Assembly: GCF_025685395.1 (NCBI RefSeq)
Contig: NZ_JAGSYA010000004.1
Span: 1,674,001 to 1,738,000, forward strand
Reading direction: 5' to 3'
DNA from: Terriglobus tenax
Lineage (GTDB): Bacteria > Acidobacteriota > Terriglobia > Terriglobales > Acidobacteriaceae
Length of the DNA: 64,000 bases
In this document: piece after piece, positions 51,218 to 58,689 of the stretch
How positions within the stretch are numbered: the first letter of the stretch is position 1
Layout: every line of letters begins with the position of its first letter
Notes under the pieces: model-generated
What the model saw: only the letters and a program-made list of their open reading frames with translations
What the model was told of the DNA's origin: nothing
Databases searched by the model: none
Position numbers and translations under genes: made by a program

Positions 51218-51339
51218 ACAGAATTCCCAAGGTTTGAAGTGCAGAAGGCCTGACTTGCGAGAAGAGAATGCAGGCCCCTTGTGGAGCGTATACGCGATGT
51301 GACTGAGGAATGTTCCGGGGTGCCTTAACGGAAAAGGTT

Positions 51340-51371
51340 CCCGGCCATTCTGCAACCGCAGAACAGCCGGG
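51340..51371 (-). terminator. Hairpin after the DUF885 gene
   Basis: Outer CCCGGC/GCCGGG and inner TTCTGC/GCAGAA arms form a nested hairpin just past the minus-strand stop at 51380. It could end the DUF885 transcript and separate it from the receptor gene. Confidence 0.55.
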
Positions 51372-51379
51372 AGTCGCAA

Positions 51380-53140
51380 CTACTTTGCGGCTTTCTGCTC
51401 CGCGATCCAGCCGGTGACACGAGCATCCAGAACATCAAGCGGCAGGGCGCCGCCACTCAGGATTTCGTCATGGAAGGTGCGGATGTCGAACTTCGGCCCC
51501 AGCTCCTTCTGGGCGCGGGCGCGAAGCTCGACGATCTTCAGCTGGCCAAGCTTGTAGCTGAGAGCCTGCGCCGGCCATGCGATGTAGCGGTCAGTCTCAG
51601 ACTGAATCGTAGGCTCATCGACAGCATGCGAGTTACGCATAAACTCAACCACCTGTTCGCGCGACCAGCCAAGGTCGTGGATGCCGGTATCTACCACCAA
51701 ACGTACAGCGCGGAAGAGCTCCGAGCTGAGACGGCCATAGTCAGAGACAGGATCCTGGTAGAAGCCAACCTCTTTGCCGAGTTCCTCCGCATAAAGCGCC
51801 CATCCTTCGACATACGCCGAGTTGCCGCCGCGCATGCGGAACTTGGGCAACCCCGTAAGCTGCTGCTGAATGGAGAGCTGCATGTGGTGACCGGGAATGC
51901 CCTCGTGGTAAGCCACGGCCTCGTCCTTGATGGTGTCGCGGTGCTGAAAGTCCGAAACAGCGACCGAGACACGGCCCGGGCGCTTTCCATCCGGCGTTCC
52001 GGTCTGGTAGTGGGTCGCCATCGCCGCCTGGTAGGGAGGAATGGCCTCCACCGTGACCGGCGACTTGGGCAGAAGGCCGAAGAGCTGCGGCAGCTTGGGC
52101 TCCATCTGCGCAATGGCCCGGCGAAAGTTGTCGAGAATCTCTTCTTCGGACTTGGGAATGTACTTCGGGTTGTCCTTGAGTGAGGCCCGGAAGCTGGCGA
52201 GATCACTGAAACCGGCGCGCTTCGCTACCTGCGTCATCTCCGCCTCAATCCGCTTAATCTCGTCCAGACCGATCTGGTGAATCTGCGCTGGAGGCAGGTT
52301 GGTGGTAGTACGGCTATAAATAGCCGCCTGGTAGCGCTTCTTCCCCTCAGACAACGAGGTGATGGCCAGCGTGGTGCGTCCATGCGGAGCGTACTCGTTC
52401 TTCACGAATGCGGCAAAGCTGCGGTAGGCCGGGAAGACCTCTTGGTTGACCGTATCGGTAATCTGGGCCGTCAGGCGCTTCTTGTCCTCTTCCGAGAAAC
52501 TGGCCGGAAATTTCTTTATGGGGTTAAGGAAAGGATTCGCGGCAATAACCCCATCGCACTGGGCGGGAACCTTTTCCAGCAGAAATTTCACCGGCATCAG
52601 GTGGTCGCGTTCGCCGGCCTTCATGATCTCGATATTTTGTTCGAAAACCCGCGGAATCTGGTGGAGCCGCGCGATGTAGTCCTCGTAATGCTTGACCGAG
52701 TCCAGCGGAACTGCGTTGGGCAGGTCTGCCAGATCCGAATGCGGGCCGCCCATCTGGTCAACCGGCATCTCGTAATTCTTCAGGTCATAGTTGGCCAGCG
52801 CGGTCTTCAGGCTGCGCACCATCAGGTCGTGCGACAGCTTGTCCTGCTCGGGAAACCCGGCGGTCGAAATCGCGTCGAGCGCGGCGAGATATTTGAGCTG
52901 GTTCTGATGCGCGTCCGCGATCGCCGCCAGGGAGTCATCGTCCAGCTTGTCGTTATAGCGGTAGTCACCGTAGGCCGTGGCACGCTGGGGAGACCGGCGC
53001 AACCCGTCCTGGAACTGGTCTTCAAACAGTTTGTTCTGTTGGGCGATACGGTCCGCCACAGAGGTCTGGGCGAAAACCGCAGGCGACAGCGTTGCGGTCA
53101 CAAGCGTGCCGGTGAGCAGGAGGGCAGGAAGGGTACGCAT
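51380..53140 (-). CDS. Secreted DUF885 protein (metallopeptidase-like)
   Basis: A 586-residue protein with a signal peptide (LPALLLTGTLVTATLSPAVFAQ). The DUF885 domain (predicted zinc peptidase) has AVAYHEGIPGHHMQLSIQQQ, whose HE...HH resembles the metal motif of family members, and EGWALYAEELGKEVGF, the usual second block. Helical elsewhere. The likely location is periplasmic, with a role in peptide breakdown by analogy; biochemical activity is poorly established for this family. Confidence 0.9.
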   Translation of the reverse strand: MRTLPALLLTGTLVTATLSPAVFAQTSVADRIAQQNKLFEDQFQDGLRRSPQRATAYGDYRYNDKLDDDSLAAIADAHQNQLKYLAALDAISTAGFPEQDKLSHDLMVRSLKTALANYDLKNYEMPVDQMGGPHSDLADLPNAVPLDSVKHYEDYIARLHQIPRVFEQNIEIMKAGERDHLMPVKFLLEKVPAQCDGVIAANPFLNPIKKFPASFSEEDKKRLTAQITDTVNQEVFPAYRSFAAFVKNEYAPHGRTTLAITSLSEGKKRYQAAIYSRTTTNLPPAQIHQIGLDEIKRIEAEMTQVAKRAGFSDLASFRASLKDNPKYIPKSEEEILDNFRRAIAQMEPKLPQLFGLLPKSPVTVEAIPPYQAAMATHYQTGTPDGKRPGRVSVAVSDFQHRDTIKDEAVAYHEGIPGHHMQLSIQQQLTGLPKFRMRGGNSAYVEGWALYAEELGKEVGFYQDPVSDYGRLSSELFRAVRLVVDTGIHDLGWSREQVVEFMRNSHAVDEPTIQSETDRYIAWPAQALSYKLGQLKIVELRARAQKELGPKFDIRTFHDEILSGGALPLDVLDARVTGWIAEQKAAK

Positions 53141-53182
53141 GGCAAGACGATAGCAAAGCCCGGCGCGAACGCAAGGCCTTGT

Positions 53183-53344
53183 TTAGAGGTCTTCGTCTTC
53201 TTTGGCCAGGACCTCGTCTTCAATCTGCATATCGTGGAATTCTTCGGAGTCGAAAACTTCTCCACACTGGAGGCATTCGACGAATTCGGCGTCTTCATCT
53301 CTGGAGACGACACGGACCTGAGGGTGCTTGCAGTCGAGGGTCAT
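53183..53344 (-). CDS. Small acidic zinc-ribbon-like protein (53 aa)
   Basis: This short ORF encodes 53 residues. MTLDCKHPQVRVVSRDEDAE is followed by FVECLQCGEVFDSEEFHD, so C-x-H and C-x2-C provide a complete four-ligand zinc site. The tail is strongly acidic. No known function; similar tiny zinc-ribbon proteins occur in many bacteria. The ribosome-binding site is not obvious, so this rests on composition and ligand spacing. It lies just upstream (same strand) of the DUF885 gene, with a 42-bp gap. Confidence 0.65.
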   Translation of the reverse strand: MTLDCKHPQVRVVSRDEDAEFVECLQCGEVFDSEEFHDMQIEDEVLAKEDEDL

Positions 53345-53459
53345 GGTGTATTCAGTCCAGCGCGCCTACAGCAGGCTGGATGACTCGGATTTTGCCCCGC
53401 GATGGGCGGGTTGTCAACGTGAACCGCCAAGTTTGATAATTATTATTATTTGATAGGTG

Positions 53460-53488
53460 TTGCTTTCTCCCTCATCCTCGACTAGACT
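53460..53488 (+). promoter_or_regulatory. Promoter of the isc locus
   Basis: TTGCTT (53460-53465) and TAGACT (53483-53488), spaced 17 bp, make a plausible sigma70 promoter 50 bp before the rrf2/iscR start. An AT-rich stretch (53436-53452) lies upstream, as with UP elements. Confidence 0.55.
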
Positions 53489-53500
53489 TGTCCTATATCG
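53480..53500. promoter_or_regulatory. Putative IscR-type operator over the isc -10 region
   Basis: GACTA-N5-GTCCTATATCG overlaps the -10 element and probable start site, where a repressor would block transcription. The encoded Rrf2 regulator is the obvious candidate, giving negative autoregulation. The same 16 fixed bases with the same spacer occur upstream of rpsD (6837-6857). Confidence 0.55.
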
Positions 53501-53538
53501 GCCACCCTTGCGGGCGCGGTCGACCCTAGAGATCAAGC

Positions 53539-53994
53539 ATGCTCAGACTGACCAAAAAAGCGGACTACGGGCTGATGGCCCTGAAGTATTTAGCTGAGCA
53601 CGTAGACGACGGCGCGCAGAGCGCCAAGGATATTGCCGAGGCTTACCATATCCCGGCGCAGCTGCTGGCGAAGATTCTGCAGACGCTGGCCAAGGGCGGC
53701 CTTCTGGTTTCTACCGCAGGCACCCGCGGCGGCTATGCGCTGGCAAGGCCTGCAAACGAGATCAGCGCGTTTGAAGTCATCCGCACCATTGATGGTCCGC
53801 TGTTCATTACCAGTTGCATCACCATCCACGGCGCCTGCGACCTGGCGGGCCATTGCACCATCAAAGAACCATTGCGCAAGGTCAATGACAGCATCAAGGA
53901 CCTGCTGAGCGCCATCACCATCGCCGACCTGATTGAGCCGCTGGAATCCGCAGGATCGACCCTGGGCGGCGGCCTGGTCTCCATTGCGCTGTAA
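53539..53994 (+). CDS. iscR: Rrf2-family Fe-S cluster regulator, IscR-like
   Basis: A 151-residue winged-helix repressor at the head of the isc locus. The DNA-binding domain is LTKKADYGLMALKYLAEHVD and IPAQLLAKILQTLAKGGLLVS with the wing GTRGGYALARP. Three cysteines in ITSCITIHGACDLAGHC (C-x6-C-x5-C) match the cluster-ligand triad of IscR. It would sense Fe-S status with a bound [2Fe-2S] cluster and repress its own operon. It is 57 bp before iscS. Confidence 0.92.
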   Translation: MLRLTKKADYGLMALKYLAEHVDDGAQSAKDIAEAYHIPAQLLAKILQTLAKGGLLVSTAGTRGGYALARPANEISAFEVIRTIDGPLFITSCITIHGACDLAGHCTIKEPLRKVNDSIKDLLSAITIADLIEPLESAGSTLGGGLVSIAL

Positions 53995-54051
53995 GCGAAC
54001 AAGTTTTGGATTTACGGACAGTAAAAGATTGTAAGGAGAACACCAAGAGTT

Positions 54052-55305
54052 ATGAGCACTGTTGCCGCTACCGTTGAAGTTCCGAAGGGTGTGAAGCTGC
54101 CCATTTACATGGACAACCACGCCACCACGCCGCTGGATCCGCGCGTGCTGGAGGCGATGATGCCTTACTTCACCACCATCTTCGGCAATGCCGCCAGCCG
54201 CAACCACAGCTTTGGCTGGGAAGCGGAACAGGCTGTCGAGAACGCCCGCGAGCAGGTAGCCAAGCTGATTGGCGCTACCGCCAAGGAGATCATCTTCACC
54301 TCCGGCGCGACCGAGTCCAACAACCTGGCCATCAAGGGCATCGCCGAGATGTACCGCGAGCGCGGAAATCACATCATTACCCAGGTGACCGAGCACAAGG
54401 CCACGCTGGACACCTGTAAGAAGCTGGAAAAGCAGGGCTACAAGGTCACCTACCTGCCGGTAAAGGCAGATGGTCTGGTGGACCTGGAAGACCTGAAGGC
54501 TGCCTTCACACCGGAGACCATCCTGGTCAGCATCATGTACGCCAACAACGAGATCGGCGTCATCCAGCCGGTCGCCGAGATTGGCAAGCTGTGCAAGGAG
54601 AAGGGTGTCCTGTTCCACACCGACGGCGTACAGGCTGTCGGCAAGATTCCGGTGGATGTGATCAAGGACAACATTGACGTGCTCTCGCTCTCGGGCCACA
54701 AGATCTATGGACCCAAGGGTGTAGGTGCTCTGTATGTTCGCCGCCGTAATCCGCGCGTACAGATTGCTGAGCAGATCAACGGCGGAGGCCACGAGCGCGG
54801 CATGCGTTCGGGCACGCTGAATGTTCCCGGCATTGTCGGCCTGGGCAAGGCCTGCGAGATCGCCCGCGAGGAGATGGTAGAAGAGACCGCCCGCCTGATC
54901 GCCATGCGCGATCACCTGAAGCAGCGCTTCGAGTCGGTTCTGGACTACGTTCACGTCAACGGCAACATGGATCACCACCTGCCCGGCAACCTGAACATGA
55001 GCTTTGTCTACGTGGAGGGCGAGAGCCTGCTGATGGGCATCAATGACATTGCCGTCTCGTCCGGTTCGGCCTGCACTTCGGCCACGCTGGAGCCCAGCTA
55101 TGTACTGAAGGCTCTGGGACTTGGCGACGATGTGGCACACAGCTCCATCCGCTTCGGCCTGGGCCGTTTCAACACGATGGAAGAGGTCGACTACGTCGCC
55201 GACAAGCTGATCGACGTGGTGCAGAAGCTGCGTGAGCTTTCGCCGCTGTACGAGATGGTGAAGGAAGGTATCGACCTGAGCAAGATCGAGTGGGCCGCGC
55301 ACTAA
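54052..55305 (+). CDS. iscS: Cysteine desulfurase IscS
   Basis: IscS releases sulfur from cysteine for Fe-S clusters and other thiolated products. The 417 residues include an extra about 14-residue N-terminus, [21 protein letters not shown] (usual start of the fold), [34 protein letters not shown] with the PLP lysine, and [17 protein letters not shown] with the catalytic Cys. Ends WAAH. It lies between iscR and iscU. Confidence 0.97.
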   Translation: MSTVAATVEVPKGVKLPIYMDNHATTPLDPRVLEAMMPYFTTIFGNAASRNHSFGWEAEQAVENAREQVAKLIGATAKEIIFTSGATESNNLAIKGIAEMYRERGNHIITQVTEHKATLDTCKKLEKQGYKVTYLPVKADGLVDLEDLKAAFTPETILVSIMYANNEIGVIQPVAEIGKLCKEKGVLFHTDGVQAVGKIPVDVIKDNIDVLSLSGHKIYGPKGVGALYVRRRNPRVQIAEQINGGGHERGMRSGTLNVPGIVGLGKACEIAREEMVEETARLIAMRDHLKQRFESVLDYVHVNGNMDHHLPGNLNMSFVYVEGESLLMGINDIAVSSGSACTSATLEPSYVLKALGLGDDVAHSSIRFGLGRFNTMEEVDYVADKLIDVVQKLRELSPLYEMVKEGIDLSKIEWAAH

Positions 55306-55395
55306 GAACGGTGCAAGACAAACATTTACGGAGCGAACCTTTCACTCCGGTTGGATAATCTAAAGACTCAAGGAACCCGTGAGGGAGGAATTCAA

Positions 55396-55815
55396 ATGGC
55401 ATACAGCGATAAGGTCGTAGACCACTACAGCAACCCCCGCAACGTTGGCACCCTGGACAAGGCATCCGAAGATGTAGGCACTGGTCTGGTTGGCGCACCC
55501 GAGTGCGGCGACGTGATGCGCCTGCAGATCAAGGTCAATCCCGAGACGCAGGTGATCGAGGACGCAAAGTTCAAGACCTTCGGCTGCGGTTCGGCCATTG
55601 CTTCCAGCTCGCTCGCCACCGAGTGGGTGAAGGGCAAGACCATCGATGAGGCCCTGGCCATCAGCAACACCGACATCGTGAAGGAGCTTGCGCTTCCCCC
55701 GGTGAAGATCCACTGCTCGGTGCTGGCTGAGGACGCCATCCGCGCCGCCATCGGCGACTGGAAGAAGAAGAAGGGCGTGGAAGAGACGGCTTCGGTCGCT
55801 GTTGCCGCTCACTAA
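55396..55815 (+). CDS. iscU: Fe-S cluster scaffold IscU
   Basis: IscU is the scaffold on which clusters are built. The 139-residue protein has all three conserved Cys: APECGDVMRLQI, FGCGSAIASSSLA and KIHCSVLAEDAI, with Asp in ECGD, and the LPPVK motif that HscA recognises. The ATG at 55396 follows GGGAGGA; a longer ORF back to 55351 is not needed. Follows iscS by 90 bp. Confidence 0.97.
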   Translation: MAYSDKVVDHYSNPRNVGTLDKASEDVGTGLVGAPECGDVMRLQIKVNPETQVIEDAKFKTFGCGSAIASSSLATEWVKGKTIDEALAISNTDIVKELALPPVKIHCSVLAEDAIRAAIGDWKKKKGVEETASVAVAAH

Positions 55816-55887
55816 TTGGTTTCAAGATTGCGCGGCCCCATGCCTTGACCGAGGCGTGGGGCTTTCGCGCAGATGAAGGATTGTTTT

Positions 55888-56355
55888 ATGTCGACTGTTT
55901 CCATCAACCCGGTGACCAGTAACGCGATGAGCGCTCCAGCGCCTGAACCCGGTGTTTTGTCGTCTGCGATCGCTACCCCCGTCCTCGCTCCAGAGGCTAA
56001 TGCAAAGGCCGCTGGTATCTCTGTGACGGAGAAGGCATTGAAGAAGATCGCACTGGCGATGCGCAAGGAAGGCATCAACGGCACTGAGGCCGGCCTGCGA
56101 CTGGGCATTACCGGCGGCGGCTGCTCGGGGCTGAGCTACTCCATTCGCTTTGATTCGAAACCCCGCGAGCGCGATCGTGTGTGGGAGTTCGAGCATGAGA
56201 CGGAGCGCGTGCGCGTCTTCGTCGATCCGAAGAGCTTCATCTACCTGACGGGTATGATCCTGGACTTTGAAGAGACGCTGATGCGCCAGGGCTTCAACTT
56301 CATCAATCCGAACTCGCAGAAGAGCTGCGGCTGCGGATCAAGCTTTACGGCATAA
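55888..56355 (+). CDS. iscA: Fe-S assembly accessory protein IscA (HesB family)
   Basis: A 155-residue A-type carrier. Cys ligands are in GGGCSGLSYS and SQKSCGCGSSF, as in IscA/ErpA. The first about 45 residues (Ala/Pro/Ser-rich) precede the usual ISVTEKALKKIALAM start and are an unusual extension. The ATG at 55888 is preceded by AAGGA; ATG 55873 is a less likely alternative. It delivers clusters to apo-proteins. Confidence 0.93.
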   Translation: MSTVSINPVTSNAMSAPAPEPGVLSSAIATPVLAPEANAKAAGISVTEKALKKIALAMRKEGINGTEAGLRLGITGGGCSGLSYSIRFDSKPRERDRVWEFEHETERVRVFVDPKSFIYLTGMILDFEETLMRQGFNFINPNSQKSCGCGSSFTA

Positions 56356-56359
56356 ACCG

Positions 56360-56590
56360 ATGCGCCTTCCGATTGCCATTGCGATGATCCTGCTTGCGCT
56401 GACGCTGGACATGGCGCGGTATGGCTATCTCTCCACACCGGCGTTGCTTGCCATTGCCGCTATCTCGGTTCCGGCGACAGTGTTTGCTGCGGTTCGCCTG
56501 AGCCGCTGGTATATCTCGTCAGCACTGGCAGCGGTTTGTTTCGCAGTCATTCTGATTGTGCAGCTAAATACGCCGTGCCCTTATCGGTGA
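56360..56590 (+). CDS. Small membrane protein downstream of iscA
   Basis: A 76-residue protein with about three hydrophobic segments (IAIAMILLALTLDMARYG; ALLAIAAISVPATVFAA; YISSALAAVCFAVILIVQL). It starts 4 bp after iscA, so is co-transcribed and probably translationally coupled. No family recognised; the position in an isc locus may be incidental. Confidence 0.65.
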   Translation: MRLPIAIAMILLALTLDMARYGYLSTPALLAIAAISVPATVFAAVRLSRWYISSALAAVCFAVILIVQLNTPCPYR

Positions 56591-56604
56591 TCCCAGCGAA
56601 AGAC

Positions 56605-56646
56605 CAAGACAGAAGGGCTGGCCGCATGGTCAGCCCTTCTGTCTTG
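56605..56646. terminator. Bidirectional intrinsic terminator
   Basis: Perfect 16-bp arms CAAGACAGAAGGGCTG / CAGCCCTTCTGTCTTG with a 10-nt loop separate the iscRSUA part (+) from the SDR gene (-). Confidence 0.85.
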
Positions 56647-56647
56647 A

Positions 56648-57388
56648 TTACGCCGCGAAGCCGCCGTCGATCAGCAGATTCGCTCCGGTGATGTATCCCG
56701 CCTCCGCCCCCGCGAGATAGCTGACCATGCCTGCAATCTCTTCCGCTTTGCCATAGCGCTTCAGCGCCATCAGGCCGAGCATCACCTCGGCAAACGGACC
56801 ACTCGCGGGATTCGCATCCGTATCTACGGGACCTGGCTGGATGTTATTCACCGTGATGTTGCGTGGCCCAAGATCGCGCGCCAGGCCTTTGGTGAAGCTG
56901 TAGATAGCTCCCTTGGTAAGCGCGTAGACCGAGCCGCCGACAAAGGGCATGCGATCACTGTTTACCGAGCCGATGTGGATGATGCGGCCGCCGTCCGGCA
57001 TGTGGCGCGCTGCTTCCTGCGTTGCCGTGAAGACGCTGTGCACGTTGACCGCGAGGATGCGCTCGAAGTCTTCCGGCTTGATCTCGGTGATGGGCCCGAG
57101 CACGATGATGCCGGAGTTGTTGACCAGGATGTCGATCTTGCCGAATTCCGTTGCTGCCTGCTGCACAGCGGAGCGCACGGCGTCCTGGTCGGCGGAGTCG
57201 GCCTTGATGGCGATGGCCTTTCCGCCTGCACTCTCGATCTCTGCGACAAGTGCCTCGGCGGGTGCGACGGCGCTGCTGTAGGTGAAGGCGACGGCTGCGC
57301 CATCGGAGGCCAGGCGCTTGACGATGGCGGCTCCAATGCCGCGCGAACCACCGGTGACAAAGGCAGACTTTCCGCTGAGATCTGACAT
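56648..57388 (-). CDS. Short-chain dehydrogenase/reductase
   Basis: A 246-residue classical SDR. VTGGSRGIGAAIVKRLASDG is the NAD(P)-binding Rossmann motif, ILVNNSGIIVLGPI the structural NNxG, the catalytic Ser is in IHIGSVNSD, and Tyr/Lys are in SVYALTKGAIYSF. Members of this group resemble 3-oxoacyl-ACP or xenobiotic reductases; substrate unknown. It lies inside the isc locus on the opposite strand, so is likely an inserted unit with its own promoter. Confidence 0.9.
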   Translation of the reverse strand: MSDLSGKSAFVTGGSRGIGAAIVKRLASDGAAVAFTYSSAVAPAEALVAEIESAGGKAIAIKADSADQDAVRSAVQQAATEFGKIDILVNNSGIIVLGPITEIKPEDFERILAVNVHSVFTATQEAARHMPDGGRIIHIGSVNSDRMPFVGGSVYALTKGAIYSFTKGLARDLGPRNITVNNIQPGPVDTDANPASGPFAEVMLGLMALKRYGKAEEIAGMVSYLAGAEAGYITGANLLIDGGFAA

Positions 57389-57468
57389 GGATTTGTTCCT
57401 GAAATTGTGGGATGAGGGAAAGACTCGAAACAGCGTTGGCTAAGCATAAACCGCTACACTGAAAAGCG

Positions 57469-58080
57469 ATGAGCGATTACTTTGAATTCTTCTCGCTTCC
57501 CCGCCATCTGCACGTAGACACGGCTGCGCTGGAGAAGCAGTTCTACACGTTGAGCCGTAAGCTGCATCCGGACCGCTTTGCATCGAAGCCCGCGGCGGAG
57601 CAGGAAGAGGCTCTGCGCCAGTCTTCCCTGCTGAACGATGCCTACCGCACGCTGAAAGAATCCATCGCACGCACGGAGTACCTGCTGGCGCTGGAAGGTG
57701 TGCAGCTTGAGGAACAGTCGCGCGCGGCGACCGATGCGGCCAAGGCTGCGGGCACGGCGAAGAAGCAGGTGGCCCCACCGGAGCTACTGGAAGAGGCCTT
57801 CGAGCTGAACATGCAGCTGGAAGAGATGAAGATGAACAAGCAGATGGGCGACGACGACCCGCAACTGCGCAAGGACCTTGAGACCGCGAAGACGAACTTT
57901 GAAGGCATGCTGGCCAGCGCGCAGAGTGAGTTGGAATCATTATGGTCTGTCTGGGATGCCGCCGTCGACGCGAACGACGAGGCCGCGAAGACCAAGGCTC
58001 GCGATGCCATGGTAGCCCTGCTGAACCGCAGGAGCTATGCCCGGAACCTGGTGAGGGATGTCAACGCGGCGTTGGAATAA
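57469..58080 (+). CDS. hscB: Fe-S assembly co-chaperone HscB
   Basis: HscB is a J-domain protein bringing IscU to HscA. The 203-residue product opens with YFEFFSLPRHLHVDTAALEK and has the HPD loop in KLHPDRFASKPA; the C-terminal IscU-binding helices include ELLEEAFELNMQLEEMK. The length is somewhat above the E. coli protein (171). It is separated from iscA by the SDR gene and from hscA by the VOC gene, both on the other strand. Confidence 0.95.
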   Translation: MSDYFEFFSLPRHLHVDTAALEKQFYTLSRKLHPDRFASKPAAEQEEALRQSSLLNDAYRTLKESIARTEYLLALEGVQLEEQSRAATDAAKAAGTAKKQVAPPELLEEAFELNMQLEEMKMNKQMGDDDPQLRKDLETAKTNFEGMLASAQSELESLWSVWDAAVDANDEAAKTKARDAMVALLNRRSYARNLVRDVNAALE

Positions 58081-58094
58081 ACTCCTCTCAACTT

Positions 58095-58138
58095 TGTCAT
58101 CTCGACCGAAGCGCATAGCGCGAAGTGGAGAGATGACA
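58095..58138. repeat. Palindromic repeat (CTCGACCGAAGCG family)
   Basis: TGTCATCT/AGATGACA terminal arms with an inner GCGC-ATA-GCGC form a 44-bp palindrome between hscB and a convergent VOC gene. It matches the core of the element at 35741. Confidence 0.7.
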
Positions 58139-58147
58139 GACCAATTG

Positions 58148-58579
58148 CTAAGCCCAAGGGTTGTACTCTCCCACGTGCCATAGATAGCCCTCGGGATCGC
58201 GGCACGTGAAGGCTTTGCCGCCGTAAGGCTTCTCCTCCAGATCAAAAACGATCTGCGCGCCTATCGACTTCGCCTGCTCATACACCGGTACGCAGTCAGT
58301 CACGATCAGTGAGACGCTGCGAACTTCGCGCCCTCCCAACTCATCCGGCATGGCGGCGTACTTCGCATATTCGCCTTCTTTTCCCTCCGAACCCAGCATG
58401 ATCATGCCGTTGCCGAAGGTAAGTTGCGCATGGTCGACGCGGATGCCGTCCGCACTCATGTAAACGGCCTGTTTCTCAAAGCCGAGGGTGGTGCAGAGCC
58501 ATTCGATGGCGGCGAGGCAGTCGCGATAGCGCATGCCGGGAATGACGGTGGAGGGGACCTTCGCTGCGGGGCTGGACAT
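58148..58579 (-). CDS. VOC (glyoxalase/bleomycin resistance) family protein
   Basis: A 143-residue protein with the paired beta-alpha-beta-beta-beta fold: VIPGMRYRDCLAAIEWLCTT, ADGIRVDHAQLTFGNGMIML and FTCRDPEGYLWHVGEYNPW are the typical blocks. VOC proteins include lyases, dioxygenases and resistance proteins; the group here resembles PhnB-like single-domain members. The ATG at 58579 follows AAAGGA; a longer ORF to 58681 is less likely. It is on the opposite strand within the isc locus. Confidence 0.85.
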   Translation of the reverse strand: MSSPAAKVPSTVIPGMRYRDCLAAIEWLCTTLGFEKQAVYMSADGIRVDHAQLTFGNGMIMLGSEGKEGEYAKYAAMPDELGGREVRSVSLIVTDCVPVYEQAKSIGAQIVFDLEEKPYGGKAFTCRDPEGYLWHVGEYNPWA

Positions 58580-58689
58580 TTCGAGGAAATCCTTTCGCGG
58601 AAGTGCAGCGGCAGAGCCGCCGGAATCATCGAATCTACGCGTACAGATGCGACAATAGAGTGTTAGGCCATTTGGCCACAACCAAATTT

